Assembly: GCA_002373775.1 (NCBI GenBank) | Contig: DFJW01000114.1 | Location: 10,361-74,360, forward strand | Origin: Ruminococcus flavefaciens | GTDB lineage: Bacteria > Bacillota > Clostridia > Oscillospirales > Ruminococcaceae | Length of the DNA stretch: 64,000 bases | Direction of reading: 5' to 3' | Shown here: piece by piece, positions 49,557 to 56,713 of the stretch | How positions within the stretch are numbered: position 1 is the stretch's first letter | Layout of the letters: every line of letters begins with the position of its first letter | Program-made: the position numbers and the translations under genes | Notes under the pieces: model-generated | The model's database searches: none | What the model saw: only the letters and a program-made list of their open reading frames with translations | Told to the model about the DNA's origin: nothing

Positions 49557-51515
49557 TCATGCACTCGCGCTTATAAGTTCGCTGTTGTTTTCGGTGTCTC
49601 CGCCTTTTTTCTTGCTCAGCTCCTTGCGGTTGAATTCTTCGGGAGTGATAAAGGTGGGGACCATTTCGTGGAGAGCGGCAATGGCGAGTTCGACGTTGTT
49701 TTTCAGAGCAGCGTCACGGAGTTCGTGAAGCCTTTCAGCGAAGTTCTCTTCGTCGATATCTATCTGTTTGCCGATGAATATGAGCTTGTTTGAGGTCTTC
49801 TGGAGACCTTCCTCGTTCATGAGGAGTTCCTCTTTTATCTTTTCGCCCGGTCTTAGACCTGTGAATCTTATCTCCACATCCTTGTAAGGTTCTTTTCCGT
49901 ACATTCTTATGAGGTTCTCGGCGAGGGCAACGATCTTGACGGGTTTGCCCATATCGAGTACGAATATCTCACCGCCTTTAGCGATAGCAGCGGCTTCCAT
50001 AACGAGGTTTACTGCCTCGGGGATAGTCATGAAATAGCGGATTATATCCGGGTGTGTAACGGTAACGGGCTTGCCCTGTTCAATCTGCTTTTTGAAGAGC
50101 GGGATGACTGAACCGTTGGAACCGAGGACATTTCCGAATCTGGTGGTAACGAATTCCGTGGTGCCTTCATGCTGCTGTGCGAGGTACTGGACGATCATTT
50201 CGCAGCAGCGTTTTGAAGCTCCCATAACGTTTGTGGGATTTACCGCCTTATCGGTGGATATCATCACGAATTTGGAAACGTTATGGAACTGCGCAAGAGT
50301 AGCGACATTGAATGTACCGATTATGTTGTTCTTGATAGCCTCCATAGGAGAGACTTCCATGAGCGGGACGTGTTTATGAGCTGCTGCATGGAACACAACT
50401 TCCGGTTTGTAGTCGCTGAATATCTGGTTCATACGGTAATAATCGCGTACTGACGCGATGAGCGTCACAAGATTGAGTTCGCCGCCGTACTCCATGAGCA
50501 GTTCCTGCTGTATCTCGTAGGCATTGTTCTCGTAGATATCGACGATTATTATCTGCTTTGGATCGTATTTTGCTATCTGGCGGACAAGTTCCGAGCCTAT
50601 GCTTCCGCCGCCGCCGGTGACCATACAGGTCTTGCCGCTGATGAAATTGCGGATATCGCTGCTGTTGAACTTGATAGGCTCGCGGCCGAGGAGATCTTCG
50701 ACTTTGATATCGCGGACCTGGGTGAGGAGAGTCTTGTGCTGTTCATCGAATACAAGACTGCCTATGAAAGGCACTATCTTGACCGGTATCTTGGTATCAG
50801 AGCATATGTCGAGGATGCGCTTGCGTTCATTTTCGAGGCATGAGGGGATCGCAAAGACGATCTGTTCGATCTTCTTTTCTTTTACGAACTTGTGTATCTC
50901 GGCGGTAGTGCCGACGATCTCAATGTTATGTATACTTGTGCCGATCTTTGAGCGGTCGTCATCTATTATGCAGACGGGATTGAATACAGCTGCGCGTTTG
51001 TCGTCGGAATAAGGGGAACTGCGGGCATTGAATATCTCGTTGAGGATAGTTCTGCATGCCTGACCGCCGCCGATGAACATAGTGCGCTTGCCCTTGCATA
51101 TCTCGCTGCTTGTCAGACTGATGAAGGTGCGCTTGAACATATAGCGGAAAAGGCAGACGCCAACGAGTGCTATGATGCAGTGTATCAGCGCATAAGTCAG
51201 GAAGAGTTTTCCGCTTACGATATAGACGATAAGGGCTGAAACGGTGATGCCGGCAGCGATGCCGTAAACGCAGCAGAGGTAGTCTTTTTTATTGAAGTAC
51301 CTCCAGAGTTTGGAGTAAGCACCGCAGATGAGCAAGCTGCTTATGCAGCATATGACGCTGACTCCCATGGAAACCGATACCTTATCCTGACTGAGATCAG
51401 CCGAAGCGAATGACAGGATATAATTCGTGATAAGTGAAGCGACTGCGATGATAAAAGCGTCCGCGATCGCAAGGACGAGCTTCCTGTAGCGGAAATTACC
51501 GAAAACCTCTCTCAT
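49557..51515 (-). CDS. Membrane-bound nucleoside-diphosphate-sugar epimerase/dehydratase (CapD/WbpM type)
   Basis: 652 residues. Four membrane spans (about 15-130), then a Rossmann-like domain (about 140-260) and a short-chain dehydrogenase domain (about 285-590). The latter has the nucleotide loop TGGGGSIGSELVRQI and the catalytic stretch VMISTDKAVNPTNVMGASKR, where the usual Tyr is replaced by Met as in 4,6-dehydratases of this type. It should convert UDP-GlcNAc to a 4-keto-6-deoxy sugar for capsule, glycan or glycoprotein synthesis. No other polysaccharide genes adjoin it. Confidence 0.92.
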   Translation of the reverse strand: MREVFGNFRYRKLVLAIADAFIIAVASLITNYILSFASADLSQDKVSVSMGVSVICCISSLLICGAYSKLWRYFNKKDYLCCVYGIAAGITVSALIVYIVSGKLFLTYALIHCIIALVGVCLFRYMFKRTFISLTSSEICKGKRTMFIGGGQACRTILNEIFNARSSPYSDDKRAAVFNPVCIIDDDRSKIGTSIHNIEIVGTTAEIHKFVKEKKIEQIVFAIPSCLENERKRILDICSDTKIPVKIVPFIGSLVFDEQHKTLLTQVRDIKVEDLLGREPIKFNSSDIRNFISGKTCMVTGGGGSIGSELVRQIAKYDPKQIIIVDIYENNAYEIQQELLMEYGGELNLVTLIASVRDYYRMNQIFSDYKPEVVFHAAAHKHVPLMEVSPMEAIKNNIIGTFNVATLAQFHNVSKFVMISTDKAVNPTNVMGASKRCCEMIVQYLAQQHEGTTEFVTTRFGNVLGSNGSVIPLFKKQIEQGKPVTVTHPDIIRYFMTIPEAVNLVMEAAAIAKGGEIFVLDMGKPVKIVALAENLIRMYGKEPYKDVEIRFTGLRPGEKIKEELLMNEEGLQKTSNKLIFIGKQIDIDEENFAERLHELRDAALKNNVELAIAALHEMVPTFITPEEFNRKELSKKKGGDTENNSELISASA

Positions 51516-52005
51516 ATGTCAACCCCCGATACCTTCCTTGCACATTTGGTATAGAATCAGATCAGCTTCTCCATATGTCTTGTGTGTTGGAGAATGATCT
51601 TGATTATCGTGCATATTAGATAAAATATTTTGTGTAAACTTGTGTCAAATTAACACTCATATAAACATGACGCATAAGAAATGTGAATAATTTATGAAAT
51701 TTTCAAAAATGAAATTATATATCTCTGATTTCTATTATACTTCCTGTTGCACAAAAAATCAAGTGGAAATGAATGGCGAATCGCACAAAGCACAAATTTT
51801 GTCATTTCTGACAAACAAGTGACATAATCGGACAGCTAATTTCACGTTATTTTCAACATCTGTTTTAATATATGTTAGTAGAAAACTGTATCAGTTATAC
51901 TAAGCGTTGATAATCGCGCGGCTCATATATTTCCATTTATATTTTCACTTGCGAGATGACATAATAGTAACACGGCATCAGAAATCATCAAAAAGGAGAA
52001 TAATC
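51516..52005. other. 490-base AT-rich intergenic region
   Basis: It holds a likely promoter for the dehydratase gene on the minus strand (TTGACA 51648-51643, 17 bases, TTTTAT 51625-51620). A short inverted repeat TTTGTCA-TTTC-TGACAAA lies at 51798-51815, and the spore-type promoter of the SASP gene lies near its right end. No further gene was recognised in it. Confidence 0.6.
51936..51966 (+). promoter_or_regulatory. Possible forespore (sigma G/F-type) promoter of the SASP gene
   Basis: The -10 CATAATA (51960-51966) fits the sigma G consensus (CATAMTA-like) and an 18-base spacer separates it from TTTATA (51936-51941). The match of the -35 is weaker. It sits about 40 bases before the start codon. 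Confidence 0.45.
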
Positions 52006-52203
52006 ATGAATAACAGCAATAATAACAAGGGCGAAATGACACAGAAGGGCAGAGAGGCTCTCGAAAGATTCAAGATGGAGTCTGCATCTGAACTCGGCGT
52101 AGACCTCAAGCAGGGTTACAACGGCGACCTCACATCCCGTGAGGCTGGTTCTATCGGCGGACGCATGGTCCAGAAAATGATAAACTCTTACAAGATGCAG
52201 TAA
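52006..52203 (+). CDS. Alpha/beta-type small acid-soluble spore protein
   Basis: 65 residues from ATG 52006 (AAAAGGAG upstream). The sequence SASELGVDLKQGYNGDLTSR, then AGSIGGRMVQKMI, matches the SASP alpha/beta signature, including the GPR protease cleavage region around SASELG and the conserved GGxMVxxMI helix. These proteins coat and protect DNA in spores and feed outgrowth when degraded. The N-terminus is unusually Asn-rich (MNNSNNNKGEM). It is a single-gene unit with its own terminator. Confidence 0.93.
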   Translation: MNNSNNNKGEMTQKGREALERFKMESASELGVDLKQGYNGDLTSREAGSIGGRMVQKMINSYKMQ

Positions 52204-52220
52204 CAGACATCATAAAAAGA

Positions 52221-52245
52221 ACGGGACGCACATGCGTCCCGTTTT
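52221..52245 (+). terminator. Terminator after the SASP gene
   Basis: ACGGGACGCA (52221-52230) pairs with TGCGTCCCGT (52233-52242), followed by TTT. Confidence 0.85.
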
Positions 52246-52257
52246 GTACTTATATCA

Positions 52258-52968
52258 TCAGTATTGCCTCATCAGTTTCGTCTGCTTTTTTCTTGCGGAC
52301 CTGTCGGCAGCCATCATGAATATGGAAGCGACAAGCAGAATGATCGCGAGCAGCAGCCCGTATTCCATTTTTATTTCGATATAGTCATATGATTCTTCAG
52401 CTTTCTGGTTCGATGCGTAGACCATGGCAGCGAAAAGACCGTGCGCAGCTGCTGAAAGGAAGGAAAAGAGAGAAGTGCCGGTAGGCGTAAGCAGTGCCAG
52501 AACTTCAAAACCGATGGCGGCGGTCAGAGTTATGGCGACTATCAGGGCGCCTTTGCTGACATTGCTGCTGAGGTCCTTTGTATCGTTGTATGCTTCCCAG
52601 CTCTTCTGGAGCATCTCAAGTCCGGTGATGCTGTTGGACTTATCGGAAAGGAACGCGATACTGCCTGAATAGAATGGCAGGAGAAAGCAGATGATCGCGA
52701 TGAAAACAGCGAGCTTGCCTATCCAGAAGAGGACTGTCCTGCTTTTGGAGAAAGAAGCCGGGACAGGAGGCTGCTGTGCATACTGCATATTATTCTGCTG
52801 GAAAGGGTTCTGGTAAACCTGCTGCGGGAACTGAGGATAATTATTCCGCGGAGGAGGGGCAGCAGGAGTTATCGTATTTTCGGAGTCTGCATTTGTCTGA
52901 AGTGCTCCGCATCCGGGGCAGTAGATGCTTCCCTGATTCAGCGGCCTACCGCAATTTTTACATACCAT
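52258..52968 (-). CDS. Zinc-ribbon membrane protein of unknown function
   Basis: 236 residues. An N-terminal zinc ribbon, CKNCGRPLNQGSIYCPGCG (residues 3-21), is followed by a Pro/Gln/Asn-rich linker (about 35-75) and four membrane spans in the rest. The layout is common in Firmicutes but has no known reaction. It is expressed from its own promoter at 53026-53054. Confidence 0.75.
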   Translation of the reverse strand: MVCKNCGRPLNQGSIYCPGCGALQTNADSENTITPAAPPPRNNYPQFPQQVYQNPFQQNNMQYAQQPPVPASFSKSRTVLFWIGKLAVFIAIICFLLPFYSGSIAFLSDKSNSITGLEMLQKSWEAYNDTKDLSSNVSKGALIVAITLTAAIGFEVLALLTPTGTSLFSFLSAAAHGLFAAMVYASNQKAEESYDYIEIKMEYGLLLAIILLVASIFMMAADRSARKKQTKLMRQY

Positions 52969-53025
52969 TATATCGTCTCCTTATATCATGAAGCAGTCGT
53001 TGCCGTTGACATGCCGTTTTATAAT

Positions 53026-53054
53026 ATTATACTCTGTACGGATAGTTTTGTCAA
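53026..53054 (-). promoter_or_regulatory. Promoter of the zinc-ribbon protein gene
   Basis: Minus strand: TTGACA (53054-53049), 17 bases, TATAAT (53031-53026). Confidence 0.85.
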
Positions 53055-53060
53055 TCGGTG

Positions 53061-53102
53061 GACCTTATCAGCGGATACTGACGGCTGCACTGATAAGTGG
53101 TC
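53061..53102. other. Inverted repeat between divergent promoters
   Basis: GACC-TTATCAG (53061-53071) and CTGATAA-GT-GGTC (53090-53102) form an 11-pair stem with a two-base bulge. It lies upstream of both the zinc-ribbon and feoA promoters. It has no U-tract. Role unknown. Confidence 0.4.
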
Positions 53103-53181
53103 AAGTTTTACATAAAAATGGCACAAACAGCCAATAATAGTGTTTGCTTGCACAAACTTTAAAAAGAATCCGCTCAGGTGA

Positions 53182-53236
53182 TTGACTTTATAAATACATA
53201 GGTGTATAATATAACCAAGGTTAGCGAAAACTAACC
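53182..53236 (+). promoter_or_regulatory. feo operon promoter with GTTAG-N6-CTAAC operator
   Basis: TTGACT (53182-53187), 17 bases, TATAAT (53205-53210). The palindrome GGTTAG-CGAAAA-CTAACC (53219-53236) covers the expected transcript start, the usual place for a repressor. The half-site GGTTAG is also part of DtxR/IdeR iron boxes, but the 6-base spacing differs from their consensus. Confidence 0.75.
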
Positions 53237-53281
53237 CTCTTTGTGCGTTATAACACCTGATTGATTAAGGAGGAAATGATG

Positions 53282-53491
53282 ATGCCGCTGTCATTTGCAA
53301 ATGTAGGAGAGACATATACTATCCAGCGTCTGGGAGGAACACCAGAGGTAAAGAAACACCTTGAGAACCTTGGCTTTGTAGCCGGAGGAAATGTCATGGT
53401 CGTTAATACTGTAGGCGGAAATCTCATCGTCAATGTCAAAGAGGCGCGAGTAGCTATAAGCCGTGAAATGGCTCAGAAGATCATGATTTAA
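53282..53491 (+). CDS. feoA: FeoA family protein (first copy)
   Basis: 69 residues if translation starts at ATG 53282 (8 bases after TAAGGAGG). Two in-frame ATG codons at 53276 and 53279 and a TTG at 53261 are alternatives. It forms a small SH3-like barrel (PLSFANVGETYTIQRLGGTP, then LENLGFVAGGNVMVV). FeoA works with FeoB in ferrous iron uptake. It is first gene of the feo operon, 12 bases before a second, different feoA. Confidence 0.9.
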   Translation: MPLSFANVGETYTIQRLGGTPEVKKHLENLGFVAGGNVMVVNTVGGNLIVNVKEARVAISREMAQKIMI

Positions 53492-53503
53492 GGAGGAGAT
53501 AAG

Positions 53504-53722
53504 ATGACTCTCAGAGATGTTAAGATCGGCGAGACTGTCACAGTAAAGAAACTGACAGGCGAGGGTGCAGTGAAACGCCGCATCATGGACATGGGACTCA
53601 CCAAAGGCGTTCAGGTGACTGTAAGAAAAGTCGCACCGCTGGGCGATCCGCTGGAAGTTACAGTAAGAGGATATGAACTTTCTATCCGTAAGGCAGACGC
53701 AGCTATGGTAGAAGTGCAGTAA
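53504..53722 (+). CDS. feoA: FeoA family protein (second copy)
   Basis: 72 residues, SH3-like FeoA fold: MTLRDVKIGETVTVKKLTGE, then RRIMDMGLTKGVQVTVRKVA and DPLEVTVRGYELSIRKADA. This copy is nearer to the canonical FeoA sequence than the first. It follows that gene by 12 bases with GGAGGAG upstream. Two FeoA genes before FeoB are common in Clostridia. Confidence 0.93.
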   Translation: MTLRDVKIGETVTVKKLTGEGAVKRRIMDMGLTKGVQVTVRKVAPLGDPLEVTVRGYELSIRKADAAMVEVQ

Positions 53723-53763
53723 CACCGTGCTGCCATAGCAGTGTCTGATTTTATTGTTTTTGT

Positions 53764-53779
53764 GTTAGCCGGTTCTAAC
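53764..53779 (+). promoter_or_regulatory. GTTAG-N6-CTAAC site upstream of feoB
   Basis: GTTAG (53764-53768), CCGGTT, CTAAC (53775-53779), 27 bases before feoB. The arms and spacing are the same as in the site before feoA. No clear promoter is seen here, so it may act as a second operator, a roadblock or an RNA hairpin. Confidence 0.65.
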
Positions 53780-53805
53780 TCCGGCAGGAAAGTGAGGAAT
53801 AATCA

Positions 53806-56286
53806 ATGAGTATCAGAATCGCGCTCGCAGGTAACCCTAACTGCGGCAAAACGACTCTATTCAATGCGCTGACTGGCTCAAATCAGTTTGTGGGAAACTG
53901 GCCGGGCGTTACGGTAGAAAAGAAGGAGGGCAAGCTGAAGAAGCATGATGATGTCATCATCACCGACCTTCCGGGTATCTATTCCCTTTCACCGTACACA
54001 CTGGAAGAAGTCGTAGCAAGAAATTACCTGATAGGCGAGCGTCCGGATGCTATCCTTAACATCATCGACGGTACAAACCTTGAAAGAAACCTGTATCTTA
54101 CCACACAGCTCACCGAACTCGGCATCCCCGTAGTTCTGGCAGTGAACATGATGGACGTCGTAAAGAAGAACGGCGACAAGATCGACATAAACGCTCTTTC
54201 AAAATCACTCGGATGCAAGATAGTTCAGATATCAGCTCTCAAGGGCGACGGTATCACAGAAGCAGCTGAGGCAGCTATCGCTGCTGCAAAGAACGGCAAG
54301 ACAGTTCCGCAGCACAGCTTTTCCGGCACTGTTGAACATGCTCTTGCTCATATCGAAGAGGCAGCCGTACACAGCATGCCCGAAGAACAGCAGCGCTGGT
54401 ACGCCATAAAGCTCTTCGAACGCGATGAAAAAGTCATTGAGATGCTGAAACTGCCTGAGGATACTGTAAAGCACATCAACAGCGACATCGAAGCAGTTGA
54501 AAAGGAGATGGACGACGATTCAGAGTCCATTATCACAAATGAGCGCTATAATTACATAACAAGCATAATCAAGGGCAGCTACAAGAAAAAGAATGCCGGT
54601 TCACTCACGGTATCTGATAAGATAGATAAGGTCGTAACAAACCGCTGGCTCGGACTTCCTATCTTTGCACTTATCATGGTCATCGTATACTACATATCGG
54701 TGACCACTATCGGTACATGGGTAACTGACTGGACCAATGACGGACTCTTCGGCGACGGCTTCCACCTCTTGGGAATGAGCGGCGATTACGACGATGACCT
54801 TGAAAAGTGGGCTGACGAGAACGTATTCGTTGACGAGGTCGGCGCAGTTATCGACGCTGCTGTTGAAGACGAAGACATAAAGGGCGCTGATGAACTTCAG
54901 GGCGCATTTGAAGAAAAAGACTTCGGAGCATTCGAAGAGGCATACGGCAGCTATGTGGATGAATTCTACAAGAAGGCTGAGTATGCAGAGGATGACGAGG
55001 ACGAAGAAGAGCCTCTGAATCCCGAAGAAGTATATGACATCGACGGTGCACTTGCAGGTGCACTGGATGAAGAGGGAGAATTTGCTGCTCCCGATCCTGC
55101 TGACTACGGAACATGGGTACCCGGCGTACCTGTACTGGTAGAAAAAGGACTTGACGCAGTAAACTGCGGCGACTGGCTCAAGAGCCTCATCCTTGACGGT
55201 ATCGTAGCCGGTGTTGGTGCGGTCCTCGGATTCGTACCGCAGATGTTCGTGCTCTTCATCTTCCTTGCTATCCTTGAATCCTGCGGATATATGGCAAGAG
55301 TTGCATTCATCATGGACAGGATCTTCCGCAGATTCGGTCTTTCAGGCAAGTCATTCATCCCGATCCTCATCGGTACAGGATGCGGCGTTCCCGGAATCAT
55401 GGCTTCTCGTACTATCGAGAACGAGCGTGACCGCCGTATGACGATCATGACAACAACTTTCATCCCCTGCGGCGCTAAGCTCCCGATCATCTCAATGATC
55501 GCAGTTGCACTGTTCGACGGCGCATGGTGGGTAGGTCCCAGTGCATACTTCCTCGGAATGGCAGCTATCATCATCTCCGGTATCATGCTCAAGAAGACAA
55601 AGATGTTTGCCGGTGATCCTGCACCTTTCGTAATGGAGCTTCCTGCATACCATGTACCTACAGTAAGCAACGTTCTCCGCTCAATGTGGGAGCGCGGCTG
55701 GTCATTCATCAAGAAGGCCGGCACTATCATCCTCATTTCATCCATCGTTATCTGGGCAGGTTCAGTACACGGCTGGCCGGAAGGCGGATCATTCGCATTC
55801 GATCCTGATATGGAACTTTCAGATTCTATCCTCGGTCATATTGGTAATGCTATAAAGTGGATATTTGCTCCTCTCGGTTTCAGCAATGCAGCTGCAGCGG
55901 TCGCTACAGTTATGGGACTTGTTGCAAAGGAAGAAGTTGTCGGCGTATTCGGTGTACTCGACTTCGAAGGCCTTTCAAAGCTTGCAGGTTACTCATTCCT
56001 CGCATTCAACCTTCTCTGTGCACCTTGCTTCGCAGCTATCGGTGCTATGAAGAGAGAGATGAACAATACAAAGTGGACACTCTTCGCAGTTGGCTATCAG
56101 TGCGTATTTGCTTATGCAGTTGCACTCGTTATCTATCAGCTCGGCTGCCTGTTCACAGGAAATGTACACATCCTCGGACTCATAGTTGCTGTCGCACTCA
56201 TCGCTTTCATAGTTTACATGCTTGCAAGACCTTATAAGGAAGCAACAAAGCTTGAAAAGAAAGTAAAAGTGTCAAAGAAGGCATAA
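53806..56286 (+). CDS. feoB: Ferrous iron transport protein FeoB with enlarged acidic loop
   Basis: 826 residues. The cytosolic GTPase domain has G1 GNPNCGKTT (9-17), G3 DLPG (54-57), G4 NMMD (114-117) and SALKG (143-147), then the GDI-like helical region to about 265. The membrane part has the two Gate motifs (GVGAVLGFVPQM with LESCGYMARVAFIMDR; later the AAVATVMGLVAKEEVVG region) and the nucleophilic Cys of GTGCGVPGIMA and FIPCGAKLPI. Between the first span and the first Gate, about 115 residues (321-436) form a very acidic insertion rich in Asp and Glu, absent from short FeoB proteins. It imports Fe2+ across the cytoplasmic membrane. Confidence 0.96.
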   Translation: MSIRIALAGNPNCGKTTLFNALTGSNQFVGNWPGVTVEKKEGKLKKHDDVIITDLPGIYSLSPYTLEEVVARNYLIGERPDAILNIIDGTNLERNLYLTTQLTELGIPVVLAVNMMDVVKKNGDKIDINALSKSLGCKIVQISALKGDGITEAAEAAIAAAKNGKTVPQHSFSGTVEHALAHIEEAAVHSMPEEQQRWYAIKLFERDEKVIEMLKLPEDTVKHINSDIEAVEKEMDDDSESIITNERYNYITSIIKGSYKKKNAGSLTVSDKIDKVVTNRWLGLPIFALIMVIVYYISVTTIGTWVTDWTNDGLFGDGFHLLGMSGDYDDDLEKWADENVFVDEVGAVIDAAVEDEDIKGADELQGAFEEKDFGAFEEAYGSYVDEFYKKAEYAEDDEDEEEPLNPEEVYDIDGALAGALDEEGEFAAPDPADYGTWVPGVPVLVEKGLDAVNCGDWLKSLILDGIVAGVGAVLGFVPQMFVLFIFLAILESCGYMARVAFIMDRIFRRFGLSGKSFIPILIGTGCGVPGIMASRTIENERDRRMTIMTTTFIPCGAKLPIISMIAVALFDGAWWVGPSAYFLGMAAIIISGIMLKKTKMFAGDPAPFVMELPAYHVPTVSNVLRSMWERGWSFIKKAGTIILISSIVIWAGSVHGWPEGGSFAFDPDMELSDSILGHIGNAIKWIFAPLGFSNAAAAVATVMGLVAKEEVVGVFGVLDFEGLSKLAGYSFLAFNLLCAPCFAAIGAMKREMNNTKWTLFAVGYQCVFAYAVALVIYQLGCLFTGNVHILGLIVAVALIAFIVYMLARPYKEATKLEKKVKVSKKA

Positions 56287-56293
56287 GATATAA

Positions 56294-56320
56294 GCATCCC
56301 CGCACATCAAGCGGGGATGC
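56294..56320 (+). other. Hairpin between feoB and the small Cys-rich gene
   Basis: GCATCCCCGC (56294-56303) pairs with GCGGGGATGC (56311-56320). Only ACTTTAT follows, so it is a weak terminator at most and may lower or protect expression between feoB and the next gene. Confidence 0.6.
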
Positions 56321-56344
56321 ACTTTATAAAATGGAGGGATCAAT

Positions 56345-56539
56345 ATGATCGGCTGGCTCTCTGCAAATATCGGTTCGCTGGCAGTGGGACTTGTACTGAT
56401 TATCATTGTCAGTCTTATAATATACCGCATGGTCAAAGACAAGAAGGAAGGAAAGTCTTCATGCAGTCATGGCTGTCAGAATTGCGCTATGCACGGTCAG
56501 TGCCATCAGTACAGTTCAAAGGATGCTTCCGCAAAATGA
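56345..56539 (+). CDS. FeoB-associated Cys-rich membrane protein
   Basis: 64 residues. One membrane span at about 8-28 (IGSLAVGLVLIIIVSLIIY), then a Lys-rich segment and a Cys/His cluster CSHGCQNCAMHGQCH (about 40-54) that could bind metal. This matches the FeoB_associated family, which regularly follows feoB in Clostridia and is thought to help the transporter. The ribosome binding site GGAGGG is 9 bases upstream. Confidence 0.88.
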   Translation: MIGWLSANIGSLAVGLVLIIIVSLIIYRMVKDKKEGKSSCSHGCQNCAMHGQCHQYSSKDASAK

Positions 56540-56545
56540 ATACAC

Positions 56546-56587
56546 CGCCGGCAATGAGCATTTTATGTCCTGAGCCGGCGCTTTTTT
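56546..56587 (+). terminator. Terminator of the feo operon
   Basis: CGCCGGC (56546-56552) pairs with GCCGGCG (56574-56580), followed by C and six T. Confidence 0.8.
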
Positions 56588-56644
56588 ATGTGAAATATGG
56601 AATTTGTGTCTTGTTATAAGGCTTTATTTCGTTAAATCGCAGTA

Positions 56645-56673
56645 TTGAATATATCTTTATGACGTGGTATAAT
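56645..56673 (+). promoter_or_regulatory. Promoter of the GH5 gene
   Basis: TTGAAT (56645-56650), 17 bases, TATAAT (56668-56673), with TG one base before the -10. Confidence 0.75.
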
Positions 56674-56713
56674 TATTATGTTGCAAAATGAAAGCAGAAA
56701 GTAGTGTGGAAAT

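Noticed and set aside
38411..51815. Shared stretch ACAAATTTTGTCA before the LacI gene and before the SASP gene
   Set aside because: A 13-base match in AT-rich intergenic DNA is not unlikely by chance over 64 kb, and the flanks differ.
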